A program made the position numbers and the translations under genes. The notes under the pieces are model-generated. The model worked only from the letters and a program-made list of their open reading frames with translations, was not told the origin of the DNA and did no database searches. Below are positions 23,293 through 34,045 of a stretch of 64,000 nucleotides of DNA, piece after piece. This DNA comes from Rebecca billardiae RCC1528. Its lineage: Eukaryota > Haptophyta. Each line of letters starts with the position of its first letter. Positions within the stretch are counted from its first letter, which is position 1. The stretch is from positions 868,001 to 932,000 of the forward strand of contig OZ251244.1 in assembly GCA_965240325.2 (NCBI GenBank). The letters are read 5' to 3'.

Positions 23293-23431
23293 GCGCGAGA
23301 CCGCGCCGCCGTCGACGGCGGCGCGGCGCAGCGAACGCGCGCGGCTGGCGAGGCGGCTACGCGAGCGCTCACTGCTGATCGAAATGCGCAGCAGATCACC
23401 CCAAGGGCAACCGGCCAAATTTGGGATGATC

Positions 23432-24509
23432 AAGGGTGGTCAGGGTCGCCGACTCCAGCGGAGTCCGGCGCCGGAGCTTCGCTTACAGATTTTTGCAGCG
23501 GAGCGGCGCGCGCGGCCGCCGCCGCTGCGGCGGGCCGCTCGGGACGTGCACGGCGTGGGCTCGTGCGGCCGCTGCCGCGCACGCCGAGCGATCTGGCGCG
23601 GTGTCGCGGCTGGTTGATGGCCTCGCGCGCCGCAGCGCGCCGCGCGCCTTGCCTGACTTCGCCTGTCTCGCGCCTTGGCCGCCGTGCACTCATGCGCCGC
23701 CAAACCGCAAGCTCGGCATACCTCTCAGCCGAGCGTGCACGTGCCTTGCGCGACGCGACGCGGGCATTGCCGCCGGGCGATGTAGGCGTAGTGTGAGCGC
23801 GCGCCGTGAAGCCTCGGCGCGGATCGAGAACAATGAAATGATGCCGCGTACGCGCGTGGACCGTCTGTTCGTTGAGCAGTGCAGAAAGCTGCACGACTGA
23901 CTCTCTTGCCGGGGCGATCGTCACGTCGCATCGTCACGCAAGGCTCACACACACGTCATAGTGGCCTTCGTCGTTTTGGCTACAACGCTCGACTAGAGTT
24001 CACGAGTCGCAGCGTCGCGATATCCCATCGTTCAACGGAGGACCGTGGTGATGTCCATTGGTGGTTGATGCGTCAGCAGTTGTCGACAGCTGACCGAGAC
24101 GTTGAAGACACTCTCGATCCGCGCCGAGGCTTCACGGCGCGCGCTCACACTACGCCTACATCGCCCGGCGGCAATGCCCGCGTCGCGTCGCGCAAGGCAC
24201 GTGCTCGCTCGGCTGAGAGGTATGCCGAGCTTGCGGTTTGGCGGCGCATGAGTGCACGGCGGCCAAGGCGCGAGACAGGCGAAGTCAGGCAAGGCGCGCG
24301 GCGCGCTGGGGCGCGCGAGGCCATCAACCAGCCGCGACACCGCGCCAGATCGCTCGGCGTGCGCGGCAGCGGCCGCACGAGCCCACGCCGTGCACGTCCC
24401 GAGCGGCCCGCCGCAGCGGCGGCGGCCGCGCGCGCCGCTCCGCTGCAAAAATCTGTAAGCGAAGCTCCGGCGCCGGACTCCGCTGGAGTCGGCGACCCTG
24501 ACCACCCTT
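23432..24509. mobile_element. Foldback element, copy 1 (398-bp terminal inverted repeats)
   Basis: Bases 23432-23829 and 24112-24509 are inverted copies of 398 bp with no length difference that I can see, around a 282-bp centre. Outer ends read AAGGGTGGTCAGGGTCGCC and its complement. Flanks are GGGATGATC (23423-23431) and GGGATGATG (24510-24518), an apparent 9-bp target duplication with one mismatch, which is typical of Mutator-like elements. No transposase is encoded. A 164-codon frame reading leftward from the centre (23924-23430) stays open and is also open in copy 2. The element sits between two minus-strand membrane-protein genes and ends 139 bp before the start of the downstream one. 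Confidence 0.85.
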
Positions 24510-24715
24510 GGGATGATGACCATCAAGACTTCGAGGGTCCGCCCGGCCTTGACTCAAGATGATCAGACCGCCCCACCGAATCAAGGCCGTTGACCGAGTG
24601 ACAGCGAATGCCAATAATGATGAATTCAGCTGTGTGAGCGATGCAGCCTGACGAGCCGAGCAGTGCACGCACGCGCCAGCAGACCGCTGAGCAGACGCTC
24701 GCTCTCCCGAGCCCC

Positions 24716-26282
24716 TCAGCCCGCCCGAGCCGCGCTGCCGCTCGAGCCGCGCGCCGGCAGCACGAGCGTGCCGATCGGCGACGGGCTGTCGGTCGCGTCC
24801 TCCTCCCACCGGCCGAGCGGCCCGTCCGTCGGGTAGAAGTGCAGCACGCTGCCGTACTTGCGGTACGGCGCGCCGGCCGCCTGCGTCCTCGCCGCGTCCT
24901 GCCAGTCGAGGTTGAGCCACGTGTAGCCCTGCGCGCGCCGAGGGCGGGGGCGGCGGGGACGTTGGCCCGCGCGCGCGGCGGCTGTGCGCGCGGCGCGGTG
25001 CGCGCGCGCTCGCTGCCCTCGCTGCACGAGCCGGCGGCGGCGGCGGCGCGCGCGCTCACGTCCTGGTCCGTCCGGTAGTGCAGGGTGCGCGCCTCCCGGC
25101 CGACGCCGTAGAGCCGCTTCGTCCACTGCGAGAGCTTCGAGGTGCCGCGGCCGATGCGCACCTGCGGGCGCGCGCGCACCGCGCCGCGCGCGCGGCTGAG
25201 CGGCGCGCGGCGCGCGGCGCGCGCCGAGCGGCGGCGCGTGGGCGCAGCGCGTGGGCGCGGCGCACGGGCGCGGCGCACCTCGGTGAAGAGGTAGCAGCCG
25301 CTGAGCGCGGGGCCGGTCTGGTTGGCCGCGAGCGCCGCCATCGCCGCCGCGCCCTTTGCGTCCGCGCCGCCGCGCCACGCGCCCGCGCCCGCGGCGGGCG
25401 CGGGCGCGCACGCAAAGCAGATTCGAAATCGAACGGCCGCGGCGCTGAGCAGCGTGCCGAGCAGGATGGCGAAGTCGTTGCCGTCGCCGCCGTTCGCGAG
25501 GAGCTGCCCCGTGTGCTGCGCGTCGGTCCAGCCCGGCGGCAGCGCCGCGCGCATCGCGTACACCAGCCCGACCGCCTCCGCCTCCGCGCGCACGTCCTCC
25601 GTCAGCCCGGCGGGCTCAGCGCTCGGCAGCCCGCCGCCCTCCAAGTCGCGCGCGAGGCGGTGCGCGCGCACGGCGCCGAGGATCGTGCCGTTGAGGTACG
25701 CGGGCACGGTCACGCCCTCGGGCAGCACGAGCATGCGCACGAGCTCGGCGAGCACGGCCGTGTCGGGCAGCTCGGAGAGCAGCTCGAAGCCGGAGAGCAC
25801 CGCGTCCACAGCGCTGCGGCAGCGCACGCACGCGCGCGCGCACGCACGCGCGCACGCACGCGCGGGGCAGGGGTGCACGCGCACACGCGGCCCGAGAGAG
25901 GGGGCGGGGGAGGGCGGGGGCGGCGGGGCACGGGCGGCGCGGGGAGAGAGGCGGGGGGAGGCGGGGGCGGGGCGGGGCGGGGCGGGGCGGGGCGCCGGGC
26001 GTGCGTGGGCTCGCGAGGCGCGCGCTCCGCCGAGTGGTGCGCACGGGCGCCGCCAGCGCGCTCGGCCGCGGTGCGCGCGCGGGGCTGCGCACCGCGCAAT
26101 CTCTGCGCGCTGTGTGTCGTTGAGGAACCCCGCGCCGCTGAGCTCGTCGTACTCGACGCCGTCGGGAGCGAGGGGCGCGCCGCCGTCGGCCGTGGGCGCG
26201 GCCGCCTCGGAGGGAGGCGCGTGCTGCTGCTGCTGCTGCTGCTGCTCCGCCGAGCCGTCAGCGTCAGCGTCGGCGGCCGCGT

Positions 26283-26345
<63 letters not shown>

Positions 26346-29300
26346 AGGGCGTCGAGCCCGGCAGCCCCGCCAGCGCGCCGAGCTCGCACCCGGCGCTGCC
26401 CCCCGCGCCGCCGCCGTCCGCGCGCGCCTCCGCGCCCGCCTCCCCGCCCGGGCAGATGAGTGCTGTGCTGCGCCCGAGCTCGTCGTTGGCCACGCGCCGG
26501 CGCAGGCCCGCGGCGCGCGAGCCGGCGGCCTCGGCGGCCGCGCCGTCGCGCGCGGCCACGTACTGCGCGTGGGCGTGCAGCTGCGCCTTGACGAGGCCGA
26601 CGAGGGCCTCGAACGCCTGCTGGCGCAAGAACTCGAGCCTTCGGTTGCTCCGGTGCCCCGCCGCAAGCCCCTCGAGCAGAGGCAGCGCCGCCGGGTGCAC
26701 GTGGGCGCGCCCCAGCCCCACCGTGGCCAGCAGCACGTCCAGCATCTGGCCGTCGTCGCCGTCGAGGGGAAGCTCCTGCCACGAGATGGCCTCGCTCACG
26801 AGGTGGTCGATGCTGCGAGGGGCGCGGGGAGGGCGGGGCGGGGCGCGGGGAGGGCGGGGCGTCAGCGGCCGCGCTCGCCCCGTCCTCTGTGTGTCCTGTG
26901 CGAGTGTGCCACCGCCGTCGCAGCCGCCGGCCCTCCTCCCCCCTCCTCGCCGCCTGCCCGTGGCCTCTGTGTCTGTGCCATCTGCCTGTGTGCCCTCTCT
27001 GTGTGTGGGGGTGTGCGCCATCTGTGCCTCTGTGTGTGTGCGCAGCACAGCCGCAGCAGCACAGCCGCAGCAGCACAGCCGCACCTCGTGTTGAAGAGGC
27101 GGACGATGGTGGGCACGTCGTCGGCGCCCTCCTCGCCGGCGCGCGCGGCCGGCGCGGCCGGCGGCGCGGCGGCGCGCCTCGCCACGGCCTTGTCGTACTC
27201 GTCCCGCCTGGCTGCGCTCTCGCCAAAGTCGGTGGGTGCGAGCGCGGCCGCGAGCGCGTGCGTCCAGCGCGCGGGGGCGGGCTCGAGCCGCGCGGCGCTC
27301 TCGTCCGCGGCGGGGGTGCCGAAGCGGCCGCTCGCCGCCGCCGCCTCGGCCGCGCGCGCCACCATCGGCCCAAGCACGTCCCAGCTCGCCGTCTCAGGCA
27401 GGTGCGCGCTCTGCAGCCCGCGCGCGCGCAGCGCCTCGACGGCCGCGTCGCGCGAGACGGGCGCGGGCGCGCCGCGCAGCAGGCCGGTGGCGTTGAGCGT
27501 GTCGCGCAGCTTGGCCATGGCGTCGACGAGCGAGGCCCCGTGGGACGCGGAGCGGTCTGCGCGGTGCAGCACGATCGCGACCTGCAGCGCGCGCAGCATG
27601 GCCCCGTCCACGCCCGCGCCCTCCGCCTCGAGCATCTGCAGCAGCTCGGCCAGCACCGCGCCCGTGCTCATGTTGAGCGGCAGGTCGTACTCGGTGAGCG
27701 TCGTGTTCACCAGCTCCACGCTCAGCCGGAGGAGGGGCAAGGGCGGGAGCGGCGCGGCGGAGGCCTCGGCCGCGAAGGCCGACGCCGCGACGGGCGAGAG
27801 GCCCAGCTCGGGCAGCGCCGCGCCCGCCGCCTCCGCCTCCGGCTCCTCCTGCCGCGGCTGCGGCTGCGGCTGCGGCTGCTCGGAGGGCTCCGACGGCGAG
27901 GGCTCAGGCTGGCGCGCGAGCGCGCCGCCGTTCGAGTGCGTGAGCGCGCGCAGCTGCGCGAAGGCGTCGGAGACCGCGCGGCGCTGCTCCCTGTACTGCT
28001 GCACCGCCGCCACCCACGCCGGCCTCGCCACGGGAAGCACGACCATCTGCCCGTGGCTGAACATGGCGGTGGCCACCTCGTGCACAACCTCCTCGTCTGA
28101 CATGTCGGACGGCAGCTCGGCGCGCCCGAGCGCGTGGTACACGACGGAGACGACGGCGTCGTGCGAGGGCGGCACGGCGTGCCGCGGCGCGCGCACGTGG
28201 AAGAGCTGCGACCACGTCTCCACGCCGAACTGCGCGCACACACCGCCACACACAACCGCCGCGCGCGGTGGAGCGCGGCGCGGCGCGCGGCGCGTGGGCG
28301 GGCGCGGGCGGTGCGCGGTGCGCCGCGCGCCGTGCCGCGCGCCGCGCGCGCGCGCCGCGCCGCGCACCTGGTACGCGAGGAGCACGCTCGGCGAGTCGGC
28401 GACCATCGCGCGATGGCCGTCGAGCAGCCGGCGCACGAGGCTCGCGACGCGCGCCGCGTCGCTCTGCTGCTGCACCGCGCCCTCCGCCGCGCCGCCCTCG
28501 GCCGCGCCGCCGCCGCCGCCGCCGCCGCCCTCCTCGAGCAGTGACGCCTCGCGCAGCGCGCGGCACAGCGCGGCGGCGTGGCCCGGCGTGCCCGGCGTGG
28601 TGCTCACGTACGCGCCCGGCGCGGCGCACGCGCCGCCGCGCCGCCCCCCCCCGCCGCCGCCGCCGAACACGCCGCCCAGCGCGCCGAGCGAGCCGTCAGC
28701 CGCGCCGCCGCCGCCGCCGCCGCCGCGCCCGCTGCCGTGGTATGCGCACGCGAGCGCGATCGCGCCGACGTGCAGCGCGCGGAGGGCGCGCGCGGAGGGC
28801 GGCGCGTTGAGCGCGTCCGAGTGCTTGCCCATGCTGCCCGCGCGCAGCCGCGCGGGCAGCGGCGCGCGGACGCGCGCGGGCGGCCCGGCGGCGGCCGCCG
28901 CCGCATCAGCCGGCGGCGCGGCCGCGCCGCCGCCGCCGCCGCCGCCGCCGCCGTCCGCCGCCGGCGCGGACGCGGGCGCCGCGGCTGAGGCCGCGCGGTC
29001 GGGATGCGCGTCCGACGCGCCGTCGCCGCCCGGCGCGCCGCCGCCTGCGCCGCTCAGCGCCGCCCACGCGCCGCGCGCGCTCGGGCTGCGGAGCGCCGCG
29101 GCCGCGCGCCGCAGCGCGCCGCGGCCGTGCGCGTCCGCGGCCGCCCACGTGAGGCCGTGCGCGGCCGCGCTGGCGAGGGCGAGGCCGAGCGCGAGCGCGG
29201 GGAGCAGGTCGAGCGCGCGCTCCCGCCCGCACAGCAGCAGCTCGCCCGCGACCAGCACCCACGGCACCGCCTCGGGCGCGGCGCTCAGCGGCCCCGCCAG

Positions 29301-29834
29301 CCGCGCGAGCGCCGGCCGGCCGCCGAGCGTCGGGCCGTCGGCGGCGTGGAGCTGGCACCAGAGGGTGACGACGAGGAGGCAGAGCGGCTGGAAGGTGCGC
29401 AACGGGAGCGCGCGCGACCCCGGCCCCGCCGCCCACCGCCGCCCCAGCAGCGCCCAGTGCGCGCACGCGATGGCCGCCGCGCACGCGCCCAGCCCGCGCG
29501 CGTACGCGAGCGGCGCGTGCGCGTACCGCCGGCGCTCGAGCACGGCGGAGAAGGTGGCGAAGAGCCAGATGGTGATGGCGAAGGCGAGGCTGAACCCCTC
29601 CGCGCCGAGCAGCCCCGCGAGCACGCGGCACGCCGCGCTCGACGCGCCGAGCGCCTCGGGCAGCGCGGCGGCCACGAACGCCGCCGTCGTCGTCACCGCC
29701 GTCACGGGCGGCAGCCGGACGGAGCCGAGCGTGAAGGAGATGTAGAGGCGCGCGACGAAGGCGACGAGCATGAACGCCGCGAGCACGTCGAGCCACGTGC
29801 TGTCGGCCCCGCTGCCCGCCGCGCTCGCGCTCAT
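24716..29834 (-). CDS. Multipass membrane protein with C-terminal inactive transglutaminase-like domain
   Basis: Six exons: 29834-28368, 28229-27085, 26812-26093, 25813-25279, 25161-25060 and 24928-24716; five donors (three GTGCGC, one GTGCGG, one GTGAGC); 1393 aa. The first 230 residues contain about seven to eight membrane segments, and a further one is possible near residue 350. A long helical cytoplasm-like part with Gly, Gln/Pro and Ala-Asp repeats follows. The C-terminal 220 residues look like a transglutaminase/papain-like fold: GGDGNDFAILLGTLLSAA, CYLFTEVRIG, YTWLNLDWQD and LHFYPTDGPLGRWEED. In active members the first block is GDCxDFA with the catalytic Cys and the second is HxWVEV with the His; here Cys is Gly and His is Tyr or Leu. 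Similar dead folds occur in the ciliary proteins CEP76 and CC2D2A. The function is unknown. Confidence 0.68.
26223..26343 (-). repeat. CAG and GACGCC coding repeats in the transglutaminase-like gene
   Basis: On the coding (minus) strand an uninterrupted run of (GCCGAC) units at about 26278-26343 encodes alternating Ala-Asp, and a CAG run at about 26222-26246 encodes seven or eight Gln. Both lie in one exon, in a linker upstream of the transglutaminase-like fold. Both are length-variable repeat types. Confidence 0.9.
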
Positions 29835-31006
29835 CTCGCTCGTGCGCGTGGGAGCAGCAGGCCGCGGGAGGGGTCTCAGACGAGGCCGCGTCGTGATGAC
29901 GCAGCGACCGGCACGCTGCGTAAATTGCTGCGCCGTCGTTGGCCGCTTTCAGCTTTGGCCACCCGTCGTCGAGATTCGTCGATGAGCAAAGTCGACTGTC
30001 CGGGTCCGGACCGGCGGCTTTCCGAGTGAGCAGCACAATCAGTACGCAATGATGGCGAGGCAGACTCTTCTGACGTCGCAATGGACTGAGACTGTCAGTT
30101 ACTCTAAGTTGCTCTATACTGTTAGTCTAGACTACTTGCTCAGCAGAGGCCTCGGCTGTCGTCGCGTTCGTTGCGTTGCCAATGCCAAGGTCATGAGACA
30201 CCACGCGGGCGTCGCGCAGCCACAGGCGCGGCTGCCGGGCGGATCCGGGATCGCCGGCAATAAGCGCCGGAGAAGTCGTTGGGATCTGCGCCCAGTCGGG
30301 GACGGCTGGGTGGCGGGCCGCAGAGCAGCAGGCATGGTGCGGCAGCGGAGCTGCTACACGATGCCGCCGGTCCGCGGGGCGCCACCCACGCTCCCTGCCT
30401 GGGGCGCGATCAGACGGCTCGCCACTGGGCACTTGGGGTCTGGGGTCTTGGGTCTTGGGTTCGGGGTTCGGGGTTGGGCCGATCCGGCGCGGCCGCGCGG
30501 CTCGGCGCGGCTCGGAGGGCGGCGGGTCGGACGGGAGACATGGGGTCTAGAGTGGACGTGGGACTGGCCGGGGGCGTGCACGGGTGCTGTCCGCGTCGAT
30601 GGGCATCGACGCGGGGCGGGCGTGCAAGCGCGAGGCCGTGCTGCGTGCAGTACGCGTGTGATCGTGCGCATGCGTGTGCGCGTGCGCGTGCGCGTGCGCG
30701 TGCGCATGCGTGTGCGTGTGCGTGTGCGAGACCCGGACTCTCCAGAGCGAGCCGGAGCGAGGGACGGCTCCGGCCGGGCTGTGAGAGGCCGAGGGGGCTG
30801 AGAGGCGAATCGGTGGTCGGCCGTGCGGTGGGCCATGCACGGCGGCGTGGAGGCGGCGAATGAGGCGCTGGTCGGGCCACGGCTGGGTGATGCCAGCCGT
30901 GGGGCGCCGGCTGCGCTCCTGGCTCCTCCCACCGCTCGGGCTCGAGCGCGACGCGCGCGCGCGCCCTCGCTCGGGGCCGCACCGCGCGCGCGCGCTCGGC
31001 GCGCGC
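29835..31006. other. Intergenic with G-rich and GTGCGC minisatellites
   Basis: No gene is supported. A G-rich tract at about 30434-30477 repeats GGGTCTT and GGGTTCG words. At about 30655-30730 GCGTGTGCGC-type units repeat. Frames crossing this stretch translate to random Arg/Pro/His text. It holds the promoter of the membrane/transglutaminase-like gene (start 29834, minus) and the 3' flank of the zinc-finger gene. Confidence 0.5.
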
Positions 31007-32287
31007 TCAGTGCAGGAAGCGCTCGGGCCCGCCGCGCCGGTCGAGGAGCGCGGCGTGGCGGAGCGCGTCGCCGAGTCCAGCGCCGCCGCCGAGCGCGCCG
31101 CAGCGCATCGGCCCCGCGCCCATCGGCTCGGTGGACGTCGGCGGCATGGCGCGCAGCAGCAGCGGCGGGCGCGCCGCGCCGATCAGCGCGTTCAGCTCCG
31201 AGTCGGTGGCGTCGGCGAGCGGCGGCGCGGGGCTCGGCTCGGGCGCGTCGGTCTCACGGCGCCCCCAGAGGAGGTGCACGGCCTCAAGCGCCTCGCCCAG
31301 GGACTCCGTGCCCAGCGCCGGCGGCACGGGCGAGCCCTCCACCGAGGGCGTGTGCGCGCTCGGCGCGGAGGCGGCGCCGCTGTCGTCCGGCAGCAGGATG
31401 CCCTCCAGGCTGGCGGGCTGGTGGCGCGCCTGCTTGCAGTGGCGCAGCAGCGTGGCGCGCGAGCGGAGCTGCTTGCCGCACGCGCACGGGAAGACGCGGC
31501 CGCACGCGCGCGCGTGCGTCGTAAGGTCCTCCTTCATCGCGTACGCCTTGGTGCCGCAGCGCTCGCACTTGTGCCGCTTCACGCCCGTGTAGTGCAGCCG
31601 CATGAAGTGCTTCTTCGCCTGGTACTTGGACGGGAAGGTGCGCTCGCACAGCCGGCACGGCGTGCGCTCGTCCCAGCGCGTGTCCGAGCAGAACTCCGCG
31701 GCGCCGCCCTCGTCGTCCTCGTCCTCGGGCTCGCCCTCGAGCTCGTCCGAGGCTGAGGTCGAAGCCGGCGCCTCGTGGCGCGGCGGCGCCGCCGCCCACG
31801 GCCCGGCCGGTGGCGCGGGCGGGGTCGGCGGCGCCGGCTGCAGCCCGGCCAGCGGCACCCACGGCACCGCGGGCGCCGACTGCGGCCCAGCCAGCGGCGC
31901 CAACGGCGCCGGCAGCGCCGGCATACGCCCGGGCGGCGGCGCCAGATGACTGTAGTACGGCGGCTGCGCGGACGGCTCGGGGAAGGAGGGCGGCAAGTGG
32001 AGCTGGGGCAGCGTGAGCGGGTCCAAGGACGACTGCAGCTGGGCGAGTATGTGCACGATGGACGGCGGCAGCGCGGTGGACGTGTTTTGCGTGCGTGCGA
32101 GCGACGCGAACGGGGCCGACACGGCGCATGACGCCGGCGTCGACGACAGCGGCGCCGCCGGGAAAGCGAGGCCGAGGAGCGTGTCGAGGTGGGCGTTGGC
32201 TTGCATCACCTCCGTGAGCGCCTGGTACGTTCGCCACTCGGTCTGCTCGGGCGTCTCGCCGACGAGCGCCGGACGGGTGGGGTCCAT
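31007..32287 (-). CDS. STOP1-like zinc-finger protein
   Basis: A single exon; 426 aa from the ATG at 32287. The frame continues upstream to an ATG at 32443, but the extra residues look like leader sequence. Three adjacent zinc fingers lie at about residues 211-290: a classic C2H2 (CRLCERTFPSKYQAKKH...H), a C2HC (CERCGTKAYAMKEDLTTHARAC) quoted here only for its Cys/His spacing, and a compact C-x-C type (CACGKQLRSRATLLRHC...H). A C2H2, then C2HC, then CxC-x12-H-x5 array is the arrangement of plant STOP1/WIP-type regulators, so nuclear DNA binding is likely. The N-terminal half is Pro/Ala/Leu-rich with an acidic patch (GEPEDEDDEGG) just before the fingers, as in activation regions. Confidence 0.8.
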   Translation of the reverse strand: MDPTRPALVGETPEQTEWRTYQALTEVMQANAHLDTLLGLAFPAAPLSSTPASCAVSAPFASLARTQNTSTALPPSIVHILAQLQSSLDPLTLPQLHLPPSFPEPSAQPPYYSHLAPPPGRMPALPAPLAPLAGPQSAPAVPWVPLAGLQPAPPTPPAPPAGPWAAAPPRHEAPASTSASDELEGEPEDEDDEGGAAEFCSDTRWDERTPCRLCERTFPSKYQAKKHFMRLHYTGVKRHKCERCGTKAYAMKEDLTTHARACGRVFPCACGKQLRSRATLLRHCKQARHQPASLEGILLPDDSGAASAPSAHTPSVEGSPVPPALGTESLGEALEAVHLLWGRRETDAPEPSPAPPLADATDSELNALIGAARPPLLLRAMPPTSTEPMGAGPMRCGALGGGAGLGDALRHAALLDRRGGPERFLH

Positions 32288-32996
32288 TGGCTCGGCGCGC
32301 CGGGCAGATGAGGTCGCCGGTGCCCGTGCTTTGTATGGGTAGTTGGGGGTGTGAGGTGGGTCGTGTTGGCTCTTGAGTCGCTGAGAAGCGGGGTAGAGCT
32401 CGCCGGAGGAGATTCGCTGGCAAAGCATTAGCGGAGTTACCACTACTTAGAAACCTAGGTCACGGTGGGATTTTGATACATAGAGCTCCAAAACAAAGAC
32501 GCCGTTTGGAACCAGTTGGGGTACGAATGCAGCGACGTGTTCAAGTTGTCCGAGGTGGTGATGATGAGCGGATCGCTCAGATGGTATGAGATGGACACAC
32601 CCATAAGAATCTCGAGCCTGATATAATATTGAAATCATGATCTGAACCGTCCACCCATACAATTGCAAGCTCGTTATTGTGGCTTATGACAACACCAACC
32701 CCAGGTTCCGTTCAAGTGCAACTCGATGGAATGTTCGAGATGTCTGGGGAGCGAATGATAAATATTTGTTTTGGGATCTCGGCTCGGGGTGACAGTCACG
32801 GGCTTCTCAGGGGGTTCTTTTTCAATATATCTTTCTCAACAGCAGTCTTCGCGTCGCGAATGTGGACCCAGGTCTGGAGCGGGGTCCACATGGGCCGTAC
32901 CCACTTCATGGTTACTTTCAGGGTTGTAGGAATGTAGGGTTCATTCGGGGTAGTGCCAGTGCCACCGGACCCCCTCATCAGACCAGGTTCGGGGGC
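32288..32996. other. Intergenic, lower GC, no intact gene
   Basis: From about 32440 the sequence drops in GC. Two short frames (32668-32447 minus; 32677-32937 plus) have unusually protein-like composition, for example VQLDGMFEMSGERMINICFG in the second, but neither has a recognisable domain or partner exons. They may be remnants belonging to the inverted-repeat element beside them. Confidence 0.35.
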
Positions 32997-33836
32997 TTGT
33001 GGCTGCATGGCGGCCGGCCGCACGCCGCCCACCGCCAACAAAAGTGCGTGCGCGGGCGTGGTGGAGCACGGGTGGCTGTGCACGCGCCGGTACGGCGGGG
33101 TGGTGCACATGAAGAGAGAGCCTAGAAAGGGGTGCCCGGCGTTCCCACAGACCTAGTCTCCACTGCCGTCGCCCGGCGCGCGTGTCATAAGAATGGGCGG
33201 CCTATGTAAGCCGCTCTTTGTTGGCGGATGGCAACGAATGCTCACCGTACGACACACAGGCCGTGGGCGTGTACCCTCAGCGAGGCGTTCAGCCGGGAAG
33301 TCTCCAGAGAGAGAGGCCGTTAGGTCTGGTGTGTCCTGCGTGGTCACCCCGACACCTCAACCGGCGCCTTGACGGCCATTTGCGCCCTGGACTTCAGCGA
33401 GTGCGTCATGGCCCTGGACCATTGCCACCTGCCTTATACAAAACGCTGGAAGAAGAGACATTTGGGACGCTTTCAAGCGTACTGGGACACCCGACCCGCG
33501 CGCCGGACGACGGTAGTGGAGACCAGGCCTGTGGGAACGCCGGGAACACCTTTCTAGGCTCTCTCTTCATGTGCACCACCCCGCCGCAGTACCGGCGCGT
33601 GCACAGCCACCCGTCGACGTCTGTCATCGCCAGCCTGTGTGGTGCCTCAGGCGCCGGGGATGGGGGCTTAAACGCGCCTGGGGATCGACCATGGCACATA
33701 CCGATCTGCCAGCAGGCCTACACCATCGACACGTGCGTGTCCACCACGCCCGCGCCACGCAGTACGCACTCACTTTTCGGTCTTTTGTTGGCGCGGTGGG
33801 CGGCGGGCGGCCGGCGCCGCCATGCGGCCACAGCGT
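32997..33836. mobile_element. Degraded inverted-repeat element
   Basis: The left arm (about 32997-33190) and right arm (about 33486-33836) are inverted copies sharing GGCTGTGCACGCGCCGGTAC, GTGCACATGAAGAGAGAGCC and flanking blocks. The right arm has about 150 bp that the left lacks, just inside the CCACCACGCCCGCG block. Both arms encode the same peptide (GWLCTRRY then GGVVHMKREPRK and FPAFPQ) reading from the outer toward the inner end, which suggests that the repeat once carried coding sequence. No terminal duplication is evident. It is unrelated to the foldback family at 23.4 and 46.9 kb. Confidence 0.6.
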
Positions 33837-34045
33837 GCCAACAAAAGTCGTTATATTATATTGTCACTTGTCGATATCACGTCCGTTTTCAGACTGCAGT
33901 CCGGGAGCTCCCCGAAACTTACTATTTTGGCCCCCACCTCTGACCTCACGACTCGGCGGCGGTAACTGTATCGACGCGTCATCTCAGGATGCTGAGACCC
34001 GCCGGCGACGGCCTTGGACGGACTGCCGCGGGGCGGGCCCGGTCG

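Noticed and set aside
25078-29745. A 1555-codon plus-strand frame opposite the transglutaminase-like gene
   Set aside because: Low-complexity Arg/Ala/Ser text. The minus-strand exons join in frame and rebuild a known fold.
30434-30477. G-rich repeats resembling telomeric sequence
   Set aside because: The units are irregular (GGGTCTT, GGGTTCG) and few; they do not match a known telomere repeat and genes continue on both sides.
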